Assembly (NCBI GenBank): GCA_946699065.1
Contig: CAMPDV010002038.1
Location: 1 to 64,000, forward strand
Source: Loxodes magnus
Lineage: Eukaryota > Ciliophora > Karyorelictea > Loxodida > Loxodidae
Direction: 5' to 3'
Length of the DNA: 64,000 nt
In this document: positions 35,916 to 49,639 of the stretch, one piece after another
Position numbering within the stretch: position 1 is the stretch's first letter
Layout: each line of letters starts with the position of its first letter
Notes under the pieces: generated by a model
Seen by the model: only the letters and a program-made list of their open reading frames with translations
What the model was told of the DNA's origin: nothing
The model's database searches: none
Made by a program: the position numbers and the translations under genes

Positions 35916-38281
35916 GAAAAAAGTTTAATAAAGGTCCTATCATTTTAAAAATTATAAAACATATTTATAAGAGTATAAATAAAAAAAGTAGCTTATAATC
36001 TAGGATAAAAATGAATATCGATTATATATAATAAAAAACATAAATTACATATACTTTAAAAAATTATATAGTAAATAATATATTTGAAAAAGTGTAAAAT
36101 TGAATATATATCTTAAAAAAATCACATATAGTTCATAAATAATTCTTTAAAATGTTGTTATGAAAAAGATATTAAATAAAGTAATTGAAAGACAAAAATT
36201 TATCTATTAAAAATAAATAAACATAACAAATCATAAATATCTAACCAATTTATAAAATTTATTAAGGTTAAAAGTATAAAACATCATTTTATATACATAA
36301 GAGTGTAAATAATAAAAGCAACTTAAATAGTAAATCTAAAACGAAAAAGTAGAAAATAATAAAATAAATGGTAATTAAAAATATTGATAAAATATATAAT
36401 TATATAAAACATTATAAAGAAATAAAAAAGTAAATAATAAAAATATAAGTAAAATTTAAAAATTATAAAGTAAAATAATTTATTAAAATAGTAAAATAAA
36501 ATAATGCTTAAAAAAGTAAAAATATAAATAATTTAAAATTTATGAAATACAAAAGTAAATTCAGAAAGTAAAAAATAAAAAATATGAATAATAAAAAAAA
36601 TTTAATAGTTTGTGATTGAATGTCAATATATTGAAATATAAAGGATAATAATATTGTTAATTTATTAAATACTAGAGCTAAGTAAAAGCTAGAATCCAAG
36701 GATTTTAGGATAAAGAGCAAAATATTTAATTTTAATTAAATAATTTAGAATAAAAACTTGGCTTCCAAAAAAATATTTAGATAAAAGCTTGGCTAATTAA
36801 CTCATAATAAAAAAGAGAAGCATGATTTAATTAAATATTTAAAAGGTTAAAAATAGTAAAATAAGAAGAATAACTTAAAGTAAAAAAAATTTATTATAGA
36901 AATAGAAAATAGATATCCTTTAAAATTTGTATCAATACTAAAAAATTATACAATTGCTATCAAATCTTAATCCATATTAAATGAAAGTTTAAATAAACTT
37001 AGCAAAAATATAAATAATAAGTATAGCATTATTTAAAAATAAAAAATTAAAGTAATATAGTTATTGTACATAAAGGATAATTTTAATAAAAGGATTATAA
37101 AAATTAAAGATAATTAAGGAATCAGAGTAATTAAAATTTAGACAAAATTAATATAATAAAAATATGTATTTAGTATCAAAGAAAAAATTGTATAGTTTAG
37201 CATTATAGTAATTATGAAAAATTTTAATAGATAATAAAGCTTGAAAATTTAAATTAAAGATGCAATAAAAATTATTTAATGACAAAATATTAGTATTAAA
37301 CGTAAATCTTATAAAAGAAAAATGTTATCTATAAAAATATTTTAGTAAATAAACTGAAATGATAGAAGATAAAAAACTAATTAAAATTAATTAAATCTAA
37401 AAAAATTAGAAACATAAAGTTAAATATCAATTAATCTTGTTTTTATGGAAAAAGACATAATCTTATCTTAAGGAAAAAGACATTCATTGTTGCAAAGTTA
37501 TTTTAATCAGAAAATAAAAAGCCATGAAAGAAAATCTCAAAATATTGAAAATTTATTAAAAAAAATTTAAAATATTTTAATCGAAAATACAAAAGTGTAA
37601 GATTAAAGAATTAAAGATGGATAAAAAATAAAAATGAAATAAATAATGATTTAAATTAAAAAAAATATTTCTGATATAAATATTAAAAATAATTTCCCAC
37701 TTGAGAAATAAAATCTGAATATGATAAATGTGCTATATAATGGATAAAAAAGTAAAATATAATTATAAAAAATATTTAGATTTAAAATATGAAATTATCA
37801 TATAATGCTTAATAAATTTAGAAAAGAAAATATTTTACAAAAGTTAAAATTTTTATTTAAAATAATAGTATTTAACTTTTCGAGCTTGTATTATTTAAAT
37901 TTTGTAGTAATATTTTTTTAATATTTTTAATATTCTGCTTCTTTTATCTTAAATTAGTTTCTTGATTGATTATGCACAAAATTTATTCATCTTATATTTT
38001 TTAATAATTTTTAATGAGGTAAAATATAAATTTCTTAATAATAAAAATTTTATTTAAAAATATTTAAACTTTATCTCAAAAAATATTCTAGTTATCAATT
38101 TTAGTTATTTTAGCCTAATACTAAAACAACTAAAATATTTTATTAATATTTAAATTATATATTTTTTTTAATTGGTAAAATTTTTCTAGTAGATTAATTA
38201 CAAAAAGTAAAAATTGTTTTTGTCTTGTAGTGAAGAAATTTAACTAACTTGGAGTTGTATTAAAATTATAAATCATAATCT
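35916..38281. other. A-rich spacer of unit 2, no gene seen
   Basis: Copy of 6,991-9,045 with a 250-bp insertion at 37,139-37,388 and a 27-bp tandem duplication at about 37,432-37,485. No coding signal. Confidence 0.6.
37139..37388. repeat. 250-bp indel between 10-bp direct repeats
   Basis: Unit 2 has AATTAAAATT at 37,129-37,138 and again at 37,379-37,388 with 240 bp between; unit 1 has a single AATTAAAATT at about 8,169 and none of the sequence between. Either an insertion with a 10-bp target duplication in unit 2 or a deletion by recombination in unit 1. The inserted sequence is A-rich and not recognised. Confidence 0.75.
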
Positions 38282-38956
38282 AAAATCTATGTGGTTTCTT
38301 GTCAGCTATATAGATCATATTTCCTTTTCCTTATCTTAGATCTTCTACTCATTATCCTTCATATTTGTTTCCATTTTTATACGTAAATGCTTAATATACA
38401 TTCTTCTTATCTTTCACTCTCTCTTTGATACAAAACTTCTTCATTTTACTCATTTTCTTGTGTATTCTAAATTAAAGTATTTTCTTCTTAAGTTTCTTCT
38501 TATTTATACCACTAAATATATTCTCTTCTCTCTTACTATGCTTCTATCTTCTTTATACCATTAAATATGGTTTTCTCGTCTTCAGTTTTTATATTAATTT
38601 TACAACTAAGTATATTCTTCTCTTCTTCAGTTTCAATATATTTGATACACTAAATATATTCTTCTATTTTTCATTTTCTTTCTCTTTTAGAAAATTAATT
38701 ATATATTTCTCTTCTTAAGCTACTATCTTATGTATAGCACTCCTTATATTCACTTTCTCTTGCATATAATCTTGTAATTCCTTCAAATTTTGCTCAACAT
38801 TTTCTAAATTCATTATAAAAGCTTCTTCCTTTTTTCAAGATTTTTTACATTGTTTCCAGTACTAAACACTCTGAAGAATTCTATTATGTCTCTCATTTTT
38901 ATTCCTTCTCTCAACTCTTTTCCTTCCACTTATGTATTTTTGAATTTTTCTATTAA
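38282..38956 (-). pseudogene. Decayed kinase-MORN fragment, unit 2
   Basis: Copy of 9,046-9,720 with a few substitutions, same broken order of kinase tail, linker and one MORN unit. Confidence 0.62.
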
Positions 38957-39718
38957 GCATTTTCAATAATGTAATTACTTTTAAAGCTAGGAGTAAAGTA
39001 AATTTTTTTCTGATGTTTGGCTTTTATGTTGAAATATTAAGGCTATCTTTTTGCATTTTTAAGTAAAGCTTGCATTGTTTTAGTATGCTATTTGTAAACT
39101 TTTAGCCTCTTATAAATTTTATCTTCAGCTGTTTGCAAAAAGTTTAATAAATTTTTGTTATATGAATTTAAGTTTTTTGTATGCATAGTTTTAAGCTAAA
39201 TTGATTCATTTTGTACAATGTTTAAAAAAGCTAGATTAATAGAATAGTCAAGTAGCAATAGTTTCATTATTTGTGTATAAATCATTGAGAGATCAGAATT
39301 TAAGTGTATTTAATAGTTTTCTAAAAACTAAATTTTCTTCTTATTTTACAAATTTTTTATTTATACTGAAAAAAAGATGAAAAGTTTATTTTTTTTATTA
39401 TTTAAAATAAAAAATTATACTTCAAATATAATCTAAGTTTAAAAAAAAGCAAGTTTAAAGATACAGTTACTGCATAAAAAAATTAATATAAGTTTTCTAA
39501 GGTGTTTATTTGTTTTTTTATTGATTTGTGATTAAAGCATCTAATTTTTCTATGTTAAAAGTGGGAAAATTGTCTTTTCTAATTTCGTTCATTTTTAGCA
39601 AATAGTATTAAAATATTAAAAAATCATTCTTCAAACTTTTTTTTTAGTAAAAAGAACTTTTAAATTAATTTTTTTTTAATTAGTTTATAAAAAAATGAAA
39701 TTATAAAATATTTCAAGC

Positions 39719-41794
39719 ATGTAAATTGATAGTTCTGCAATACAAATAGAAGAAAAAATAGGATCGGATGGATTTGGCTAAGTGTTTAAGGGAAAATGAA
39801 ATAAGTATACTGATGTGGCTATAAAGTAGTTATTCTAAGAAAAGTTAACTTTCGAAGCTGAGAAGGAACTTCAAAATGAGTTGCATATCATACAAAGTAT
39901 CAATCATCCTAATATTATACGTTTCTATGGCGTTTGTTTGAATCCAGCATCAATAATAATGGAGTTAATGGATAGATCTCTGTTTGATCTATTACACAGT
40001 GAGGAAGAAATTTTATGAAGTTAAAGAATTTACTTTTGTCAAGAAATAGCTAAAGGTTTAATCTAAATACACAGTTAAAAAATAGTACATTCAGATTTAA
40101 AATCACTTAATATTCTCATAAATAGAAGTAATTAGGTAAAAATTTCAGATTTTGGATTAGCTTGAATTAAAACAACAACAAAAACTACAAATACAAAGAA
40201 ATAAGTAGGAAAAATAAGTTGAATGGCACCTGAACTTTTCGGAATGCGTCCAGTATATAGTAAGTGATCAGATATTTATGCATATGGAGTTACTATATGG
40301 GAAATAGTTACAAGAAAAATTCCATATGCATAAGTTGAAGATTAAGAGTTGAGAGAAGGAATTAAGAGAGGAGAGAGAGAAGAGATTCCTTCCGGTTGCA
40401 TATTGGAGGAAATAATTAAAGGATGTTGAAAATAAGAGGCAGAACAAAGAATGGATTTAGAAATTGTAATGCAAAAGTTGAAGAAATTAAAAGATCAAAT
40501 AATAGAAGAAGAGTAAGCACTTAATGTTATAAAGAAGATAGAAGTTTAATAAGAGAGTATACTTAGTGGAATAATTAAGATAGAAGCTTAATAGGAAAAC
40601 GTTTAAACAATTTAAAATAAGAAAGAAAATAAGTAAAATGAAGAAGTGTTGCCTTAAAGAGAGAGAGTGAAAGGCAAGAAGAATGGATTTTAAGTATTTA
40701 CGTATAAAAATGGAGAAAGATATGAAGGATAATGGATAGAAGATCTAAAATAAGGAAAAGGAATTTATTATTATGCTAGTGGAAGCATATATGAGGGAGA
40801 GTATTTAAATGATAAAATACATGGATATGGAGTGTTTAAATGAACAAGTGGAGCAAGATATGAAGGATAATGGATACAAGGTCTAAAATAAGGAAAAGGA
40901 ACTAATTATTTTGCAGATGGAAGAATATATGAGGGAGAGTATTTAAAAGATAAAATGCATGGATATGGAGTTTATAAATGAACAAATGGAGCAAAATATG
41001 AAGGATAATGGATAGAAGATCTAAAATAAGGAAAAGGAATTTATTATTATGCAGATGGAAGAATATATGAGGGAGAGTTTTTAAAAGATAAAAAGCATGA
41101 ATATGGAGTTTATAAATGAACAAGTGGAGCAAGATATGAAGGATAATTGATAGAAGGTCTAAAATAAGGAAAAGGAATTTATTATTTTTCAGATGGAAGT
41201 ATATATGAGGGTGAGTATTTAAAAGGTAAAATGCATGGATATGGAGTGTTTAAATGAACAAATGGAGAAAGATATGAAGGATAATGGATAGAAGATCTAA
41301 AATAAGGAAAAGGAATTTATTATTTTGCAGATTGAAGAATATATGAGGGTGAGTTTTTAAAAGGTAAAATGCATGGATATGGAGTTTATAAATGAACAAG
41401 TGGAGCAAGATATGAAGGATAATGGATAGAAGATCTATAATAAGGAAAAGGAACTTATTATTTTGCAGATGGAAACATATATGAGGGAAAGTTTTTAAAA
41501 GGTAAAAAGCATGGATATGGAGTGTTTAAATGAACAAGTGGAGCAAGATATGAAGGATAATTGATAGAAGATCTAAAATAAGGAAAAGGAACTAATTATT
41601 ATGTAGATGGAAGCGTATATGAGGGAGATTATTTAAAAGGTAAATTGCATGGTTATGGAATTTATAAATGAACAAGTGGAGCAAGATATGAAGGATAATG
41701 GGTAGAAGATCTAAAATAAGGAAGAGGAACTTATTATTATGCAGATGGAACAATCGAGAAGCAAAATTGGGTTAACGGAAAAAATGTATTATGA
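39719..41794 (+). CDS. Protein kinase fused to MORN repeats, copy 2
   Basis: Also 691 residues with an intact frame (2,076 nt to TGA 41,792). Nearly identical to copy 1. The main change is in the glycine loop: GSDGFG instead of GQGGYG, so the second Gly of the GxGxxG pattern is Asp. Lys36, Glu54, HSD, DFG and APE are kept. The linker differs more (EAEQRMDLEIVMQKL). At codon 260 copy 1 has TAG (11,245) and copy 2 has CAA (40,496), a synonymous change only if TAG is Gln. The loop change may lower ATP binding; whether this copy is still an active kinase is open. Confidence 0.92.
40706..41751 (+). repeat. 138-bp repeats encoding paired MORN motifs, copy 2
   Basis: Same eight-copy array as in unit 1 with only isolated differences between units, although repeats within one gene differ from each other more. 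Confidence 0.9.
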
Positions 41795-42356
41795 AATTTT
41801 TTTTATATTACTAGTTTTAATATATAATAATATTAATTATAAATATTAACAAATTTATTAGTTAACTTAAGTAAGAAAAAAATACATTATAAAAACAATC
41901 TTTATTTTTTAATTGTATTTTGATTTAAAAATATCTATCAAGTATTAAAGAGAAATTCATTTTTGATTACGTAAAATTATATAAGAAAATTATATTAAAA
42001 AGAAAAGTGTTAAAGGAATAAGGTTGCAAAGACATTAGTGAGTCTAAAAAAAGTCTAATTAATTTTGAGATTAATAGTTGAAGATTAAATTAATAAGTTA
42101 AATGTATGTAAATAAAAAGTAGTGAAACCTAATCGAGTGATTATTAATATATAGTTATGTATGTTTTTTAAGTTTATTAAAGTGTATAAGTTTTGAATTA
42201 TATATGAAAATAAAATAAAAGAGTTTCAATATTTAGAAATATTGAGACATACTTGTAATACTTATAACCTAGGCTATAAATATTGCAAATATGTTAAATA
42301 TAAAAGTTTTATATTTGTCTATCAATTTTCTCTCTCTCTCTCTTGCTCTGATTTTA
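41795..42356. other. Spacer between kinase copy 2 and retroelement
   Basis: Copy of 12,544-13,105, no gene seen; TC microsatellite at about 42,328-42,344. Confidence 0.6.
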
Positions 42357-45300
42357 TCAAATTTCTATTTTTCCAGCCTTTTTTTTGATTTTTATAAATA
42401 TGATTAAAGTCGTTGGTTTCTTTAAGTACATCACTTGCTCTTAAAGCATTTCAACTCGCTTCTTTTACATTTTGTAATGAAAGATTTTAATTAACTTGTC
42501 AATTTTAGGAATTTGGTTTTTTGAGAAGCTCTTGTTTATATAGTTTTAGTCGTATAAAATTAATCTCATTTGATCCTTACCTTATAATATTTTATGACTT
42601 CCAAATTCCTAAATAATATCTTCATAGTATTTACAATTAAAAATATGTTCAAATTTATCATAATTTTCTCCACAGATACAAATTATACTATAATCAACAT
42701 TAAGATGTCGCATACTAAGTTCCTATTAAAAATTGTAAGAAAATGTCTTTAGTTTATAAATAGAAATAGTCTCTTTAACATACTACTTATTGTATTTAAT
42801 ATAAGTAACTTCAGGAAACACACTTAATTCATTGTCTATTTGGCCAATAATTCTTTATGCAGTTTTCATAAGCGCGTTCCTTTAGAGACTTTCTTTAAAA
42901 TATTTCTATTTAATTTTTAGTTCCAAATATTTGTTAAATTCTTTAGTGTTTCAAAACTGTTAAATATCAAAGTTATATAAATTGATGCATTTTCTTAAGT
43001 ATTTCCAGTAAGGTAAATTGTGCTAAATGAATTTTTCTGACAAAAAAGCTAGATCTGAGTTAGGATTTTCTTTACTATGGATTATTAATTTTTAATAAAA
43101 ACGCATTAACTTTTAAATTACCATATGTTTAAATGGAAGTCAATTCAATTCAATAAAACAAGACTCATTAAAAGTCGAATCCGATGATCTAAAAGCCTAT
43201 CTTGCAATGAGTCTTTACGATTTACTAATTTAATTTATTATTCCTTTAACTCCTGGAATGACAGGTCATGGAGTTATATCACACCCATATTCAACTTTAG
43301 GCAAGACAAAAGTTCTACATATAGTTTTAAAGTTTAGTGGGCAAGTTATTCCATATCTAGAAAGTATAGTAGTAGCTCTTTAAATTGCTATCCTATATTT
43401 AGTGACTACTGTTACACAATGTAATTTGTAATTTGATTTGCTTCCAATTTAATATACTAAATAAGTTACTTAATCTTTTTAATTAATTAGCATTCCATTG
43501 AGATTTAAATTAATAGTGTTTTTATGTTCATTTTATTAGTTTTTTTTCATAAATTCTATTACTTCGCAATTTGCTATATTTATTGTTAATTTTACTCATT
43601 CAAAAATTGTAATTGTGGCTTTTATCAATTTTTAAGCATTTTTTAGTTTTCTGATAATTCAATTAAGTCATCAGCAAAAGCCCGAGCTACAAATGTTTTT
43701 GATAGTATTTTAAATCCTAGTTTCTTCTGGTTCTCTTCAAGGTATCTTACTATAATATCATAGTATAATATTGCAAGTACGGGGCCATGACTACTTCATT
43801 GTAAGACTCCATTGTTATATTCTATTGTTTTTGTAGGGTATCCATCAATAATAAATCTTGCATCTATATTTAAATAAAAGGATTCAAAAACCTATATCAA
43901 TCTAAGAGGAAGCCTAAGTCTTCGAAGATGATCGAATAGTAATTATCTGCAAATACTATCAAACATTTTTTCAACATCGATCAGAATAGCTATTAATTTT
44001 TACTAAGTGGTTGATCGTTTAGACATAAATCCAAACTAAGCTTAGTGAATAATATTACGGTCTTGTATATATCCATAAAGTCGTAAAGTGAGAGCTTTAT
44101 CATAAATTTTCAATAAACAATTTAATAAAGCTATAGGTCGTCAATTAGATCAAGTACTTTTGCTACCTTTTTTAAATATTGGTAGGATATTGATTTTTTT
44201 CATTTCATTTGGAATATTTAGTAGTCTAAACATATTATTTATAAAACAAGTTACAATTTTATGCAATTCTTATCTTCCGTACTTAATAAGTTCTGCTTTC
44301 AATCCATCTTTACCAGAAGCCTTATTATTAGCAAGTTTGATTATTATTTGTTTAATTTCTTTTTCTGTAAAAGGAGTAATTTCTTAAAGATTACTTAATT
44401 TCTGATTCACTATAAAAGGTTTGCTTTTATATATTGCATCTATTTTTCTATTGGAGAATTCTATATCATTTTCACTTAGAGTTGCATGTTTGTTAAAAAC
44501 ATTCTTTTCTCAATTATCAACAAATTACTATTATTAACTGAAACTGAAGTTCATTTAATTTCGTATTTTAGGATTTATCAAATTCTTAGCCTGCTTAAAC
44601 ATTATTTGGGCATTTTTGTTAAGATCTAAATACTTTTTCTTTGCTTTCTATTTTTTGCATTTCCAAAATTAATAGAGATATTTCTTATAAGATTTATTTT
44701 TAATTTTATAAAGTCTAATTACTTCCTCATTATGTCGTCCATAAAGAATAAAGCTACTTTAATAAGAAATATTATCTTTTTTAGCTTAAGCAAATAATTT
44801 TGCCAAATAAGTGGGCATTTTATTGTAATTATTATTTTTTATATAATGCCAAGAGGTTCTTCTGCATTGGAATTAATAACTTCACATATAGATTAATATT
44901 ATTAATCAGTGTTGTTCTAGTCTATTTATTAAAATTATTGGTACTTTCCTTAAAACTAATTTTAATCATATCTTTTTGCTAAAGGATCCTATAGTTTTGA
45001 GATTTTAAAAAGCGGCTGATATTCCTAATCTTACTCAAACTGCCTAAATTAATAAACTAGGGTAATACTCAAGGGTAAATGATCAGTTATTAAACCTGAG
45101 TCTTAAATAACTATAAAATTAAGGAAATTATCTGTATTCAAATGTTAAGTTACTAAAAAGTAATCATTACAATAACTTTTATTGTTAGCTCTATGAATAA
45201 AAGTATTATATTTCTATTCATTTAATACTACCAATTTATGTGCTCCAATTAAATCTAATAATCTTCGAGTGTTATCATTAATCGGTTACTATTTATTACT

Positions 45301-47310
45301 GCCATATCCAGAAAGAAGAGCATTCAAATCTCCGTATAATATAGTAGGATTCTCAAAATCAAAATTTAAATATTAGAAATATATTCATAAGCTATTTCCT
45401 TAATCGTATTTGATTTATTATTGGTAGGTAGATAGCAAGATGCAATTGTTATATTCTCAATTCTAATACTTATAAAATATCCAGGAAGTTTAGAAAAATC
45501 TATTTGATTTTAACAAGAATCAAGTTAATTTTTAACTAATAGACATACGCCACCTACACGTTTACTAGCATTTTAATAATAAGTTTTATATTAGTTTATA
45601 ATAATAGGAGCGTATTAATCTTAAGTTCATGTTTCATTTAATGAGATAACGTCAAAATCGTTTGCTAGTACGAAATCTTAAATTCCTTATTATTTACTCG
45701 CTATTGAATTAATGTTAATATGTCCTATTTTAAGTTAATTAAAAGTCTGAGATCCACCAGAAAGTCCACTTTCATAAATGCAAATACTTTTATTTCCTTA
45801 CTTATTATTTTCTATTTGTATCAATTTTTTTTCCAAGCTCTGGATGTTGATGAAAAAATTGAATTAAAATGTATATTACTTTTGGTGTATATTTCTTTAA
45901 TAATTTTGTATAAATTGTTATTGTTTTCTTAATTCTATCAATAATGTCTCATTTCATTCTTAATCAATTGTTACATTACTTCCTTAAATATTGCTATTTC
46001 ATATTATCCACGTCTTCATGAACCTTGTCTAATAAACTTCTAAATTTAGGGAGATATTAAATTGAAATCATTTATTAATGAATCACATTCCTTTTGATTT
46101 TTCTAATTATTTATACATTTGGCAGAAAGATCTAAATTTTAGTCAATTTCATATTTACTTTTGAGAGGATTATTATGTTGAGTTGCTAGTAAATAATAAT
46201 TACACTAGGATTAATTATTAACTCCATGAATAAAAGCATTATATTCTTAATTGTTTAAAATTATTAATTTACTAGCTATTTAATTTATGATAATATGTTC
46301 TATTCTTATTTTTGAACCATCTTATGCTCCACCAAACAGGCCTCCCTTATTTAATTCCTTATGAGTCTCTTTAAATATGTATCATTTCCTTTCTATATTC
46401 TGGGTGCTAGTGGAAAAACTAGATTAGAATGTAAATTACTTAGATCGTGTAAGATTGTAGTAGCTTTTAGTCTATTTTTATAATATTTGATGTATAATCT
46501 ACAGTACCATGAGTTAATTCTTTATTAATTGTTACATATCTATCTCGAACACTACTTATTTCATATTAATTTCTCCTCCACGAACCTTATCATATGAAAT
46601 TTTAAAGTTGCGGAGCAGTTAAATTAAAGTCTCTAATTAATTTGTTGCATTATTATAACATTTTCTAATGTTCCATTGAACGTTTAGCTGGAGGAAATAA
46701 ATTGCTGTCTTCTTCATGTTTTCTTTTTAGTGAGTTAGTAGTTTAATTATAGATTTTAATTTCATTATTAATTTAATTTAAAGTTGTCTAAGTCTGTTTA
46801 TCTATTAGCAAAGATTTAGTACCTTATTTTAGCAAACCTTGATTCAATTTAGAATTAATTATTTCTTAATCCTCAATTTAATTTTTTCAAATATTGATAA
46901 ATTTTGTAGAAGAATCTAAAATTTCTTAATCTTCTTATCTTATTTTAATAAAATTTTTATCTAAAGATACATTATTATTAGAGTTTCCTAATTTTTCTAA
47001 ATTAACCTAGCAATATTAATTTTTTGAGCATGGTTTAGTTTTCAAATTAAATAATTCTTTTCTTAGTTACTAATTATCTATTTCTAATTTTCTATTTTCT
47101 TTATCACTAATTTAATTACCAATAATTAAGTTTAAATTCAATTAATTATAAAGATGCTAAAGTTTTAGAAAATTTTAATCCGGCAAATTTACTTAGCTTT
47201 ATTATTCATTTTCTTAAGTAATTATTGTATTAGAGGAGTTATATAAACACTATGTTTTCGTTTAAGTTTCTTTATAACAACAAATATCTCTGTTTAAGTT
47301 TAATAATTTG
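42357..47310 (-). mobile_element. LINE-type non-LTR retroelement, copy 2 (inactive)
   Basis: Copy of 13,106-18,060 at a constant offset of 29,251 bp over most of its length. It keeps the endonuclease and reverse transcriptase motifs, both frameshifts (at about 45,361 and 43,631) and the internal tandem duplication (about 45,650-46,680). It therefore came with the duplicated unit and did not insert separately. Confidence 0.85.
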
Positions 47311-48011
47311 CTTGCTCAATTTAATTTGTTTAAGTTTAAAATGAATATTATTCAGTTTAATTAGTTTAATTTTACTAATTTTTTTAAATTTGTTTATATC
47401 TATTTAGCTAATTAGCATACTAAATTAATAGTTATTATATTTCATTCTATTTTTACTCCAATAAACTTTGTGTATTTAATTATATTAAATTTTAAAATAT
47501 TTATAAAATGGTTATTTACTCTTCTTTTGCTATTATTTCTTAACCTAAAATTTAATTTTTTTTTTAACTTTAGACTTTATTAAGATATTGATCATTTTTA
47601 ATTTTTAAGCATTAAACTATTTCAGATACTTCATTTAATTATATGAGCGTTTTCACTTTTTAATCTTCTTAAATTTCGAATTAAGTTTGACTGTAAATTA
47701 ATTGTTTTTAGAAATAATCAATTTAATCTTTCATATAAATCATTTAATTTTAGGTAAATATTTCATTTTATTGCAAATCAAATTATGATGATTGATTTAT
47801 TAAGTGCAATTCAGTTTAAGTAACTTATTCATTGACATATAATTGTGTTTATACTTCTTTACTAAGCAAATCTCTATTTAATTAATAAATATTCCTTTAT
47901 TTATATTTCAAATCATTTTATTTTTATAAAATTAACTCTGATAGTTCATGAGAGTAATTTATTTCTTTTGACTATATTTGCTTACTATTATCATACAGTC
48001 TGCGAATTATA
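47311..48011. other. Spacer left of the 1.29-kb insertion
   Basis: T-rich copy of 18,061-18,760; no gene seen. Confidence 0.4.
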
Positions 48012-49300
48012 TAGTAAAAACTGCATTTTATTTTTAGTAATCATGTTCAATTTATTGTAATTGAAGGTTTTTACTCTTGTTGTACTAATTTCAGTATTAA
48101 ACTCTATTTTAAAGTATGTTTTCTATTTAATTTTAATGTTAAGTATATTGAAATAAATCTTAAGTATCTTAAATATCTTAATTATCTTAATTAATTATCT
48201 TTTATTTCTATTCTTTTTTCGTTTAAATCTTAAATATCTTATTTAATTTTATTCTTTTACCGCAATGTCAGCCTATGGTCTCCTTTTTACAATTTACTTG
48301 GCTTTACCTTAACGCTCTTTATATAATTTTAGAGTTTATAACAATCTCATCAATTCTTTGCTTTGATTTAAAAAGCATTTTTAAAGGAATTCTTAATTAA
48401 TTATTTAGTTATGTTAATTTCGTTCTATTTAAAATTACTTATAAGCTTATTCTAATCTTTTATTATACTTTATTTTATTAAGAATCTAGTAAACCAATCT
48501 CTTGTGTAAGTATTTACACTATTTTATCAAATTAACCTTATGACAGAAGAACTTTCTACTATTACAGACTCTATAGAAAAAAAATTGACTTCTATAAAAT
48601 GTTTTCTAAATATCCACTTTTATTATTAAGGAATAAAGCAAAGGGAATAAAAAATGAAGTTGAAGGGAAAAGGTATTTGAGTTTTAAGGTGTTAAAGGTA
48701 AGATAAGGTAAGAAGTGTACTGTGTAAGGGTTTAGAAATAGTGTGAGAGTTTAAGGCATAAAGTAAAGTCAATAATTTTGTATTGAAATTAGATCTTTTT
48801 TTTTTATATATTAATTATTTATTTAAAGTTTTTTTTTTCTTCATTTTTTTCATTTATAACTTTATTTTCTTATTAAAATATTTTTTTTAATTTCAATTTT
48901 TTTTCTTTTTTACTATATTTTGTTTTTTTAAATTTAATTCAGAATTTTTTTATTCAATGTTATTTTTTTCTTTTTTTCTTATTTTCATTGGTTTATTAAT
49001 TTTTTTTAATCAACTTTTCTTATATTTGAATTTTTTTTTGTTATCTTTCTTTTTTTATTTATTGACAGATTTTTTTTTAATATCATGTCATTTTTGATAT
49101 TACATATTTTTTCTTGATTTTATTAAAAGATTCATATCTTTTTTTTTTGACATATTTTTTTCTCAAGTTTTATTAATAAAGTTTCTTATTATTTTTTTTT
49201 CTTTTTTTAGATTTTTTTCATTTTTATTCTTCTTTTTATTTTATTTTTTTCAGAATTTTCTTCGATTAGTTTTTTGTTTTTTTATACTTCCTGCTTGAGA
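48012..49300. mobile_element. 1.29-kb insertion present only in unit 2
   Basis: Unit 1 reads straight from GAATTATA to TGTTTTCT at 18,760, while unit 2 has 1,289 extra bp at that point. The left half has ordinary AT-rich sequence with short ATCTTAA-type repeats and a more GC-balanced piece at 48,640-48,760; the right half (48,790-49,280) is almost pure T runs. The ends show no obvious inverted repeats; at most AT is duplicated. It may be a small transposon, a retained germline segment, or a sequence lost from unit 1. No coding sequence recognised. Confidence 0.6.
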
Positions 49301-49639
49301 TGTTTTCTTTCTTTTAATAATAATCTTAATTATATTCTTTAGTATATCTATTCTCACTATTTTTTATTTTATTCAAATTTTATTATTATTTTTTTATTGA
49401 TTTAATATTTTTTCATTCACTTATTAAATACTTTAGATTGTTTCTAAAAATAATCTTTGTAATTTTTTATCTAATTTGCAAGTTTATTTATTAAAAAATG
49501 TTATTAATTTATGTTTTTAACATCTTTCCTTTTATTTACTATTGATTAGCTTTAATTGTTTGATTTATTTTAAGAAAAGCTTAAATAGTTTGTTTACTCA
49601 CCTATAAATATAATCCATTATATAATGAATTTTTTTAAG

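Noticed and set aside
48640-48760. G-richer segment in the insertion read as a small gene
   Set aside because: With no usable stop codons any frame is open, and the translation shows no recognisable motif.
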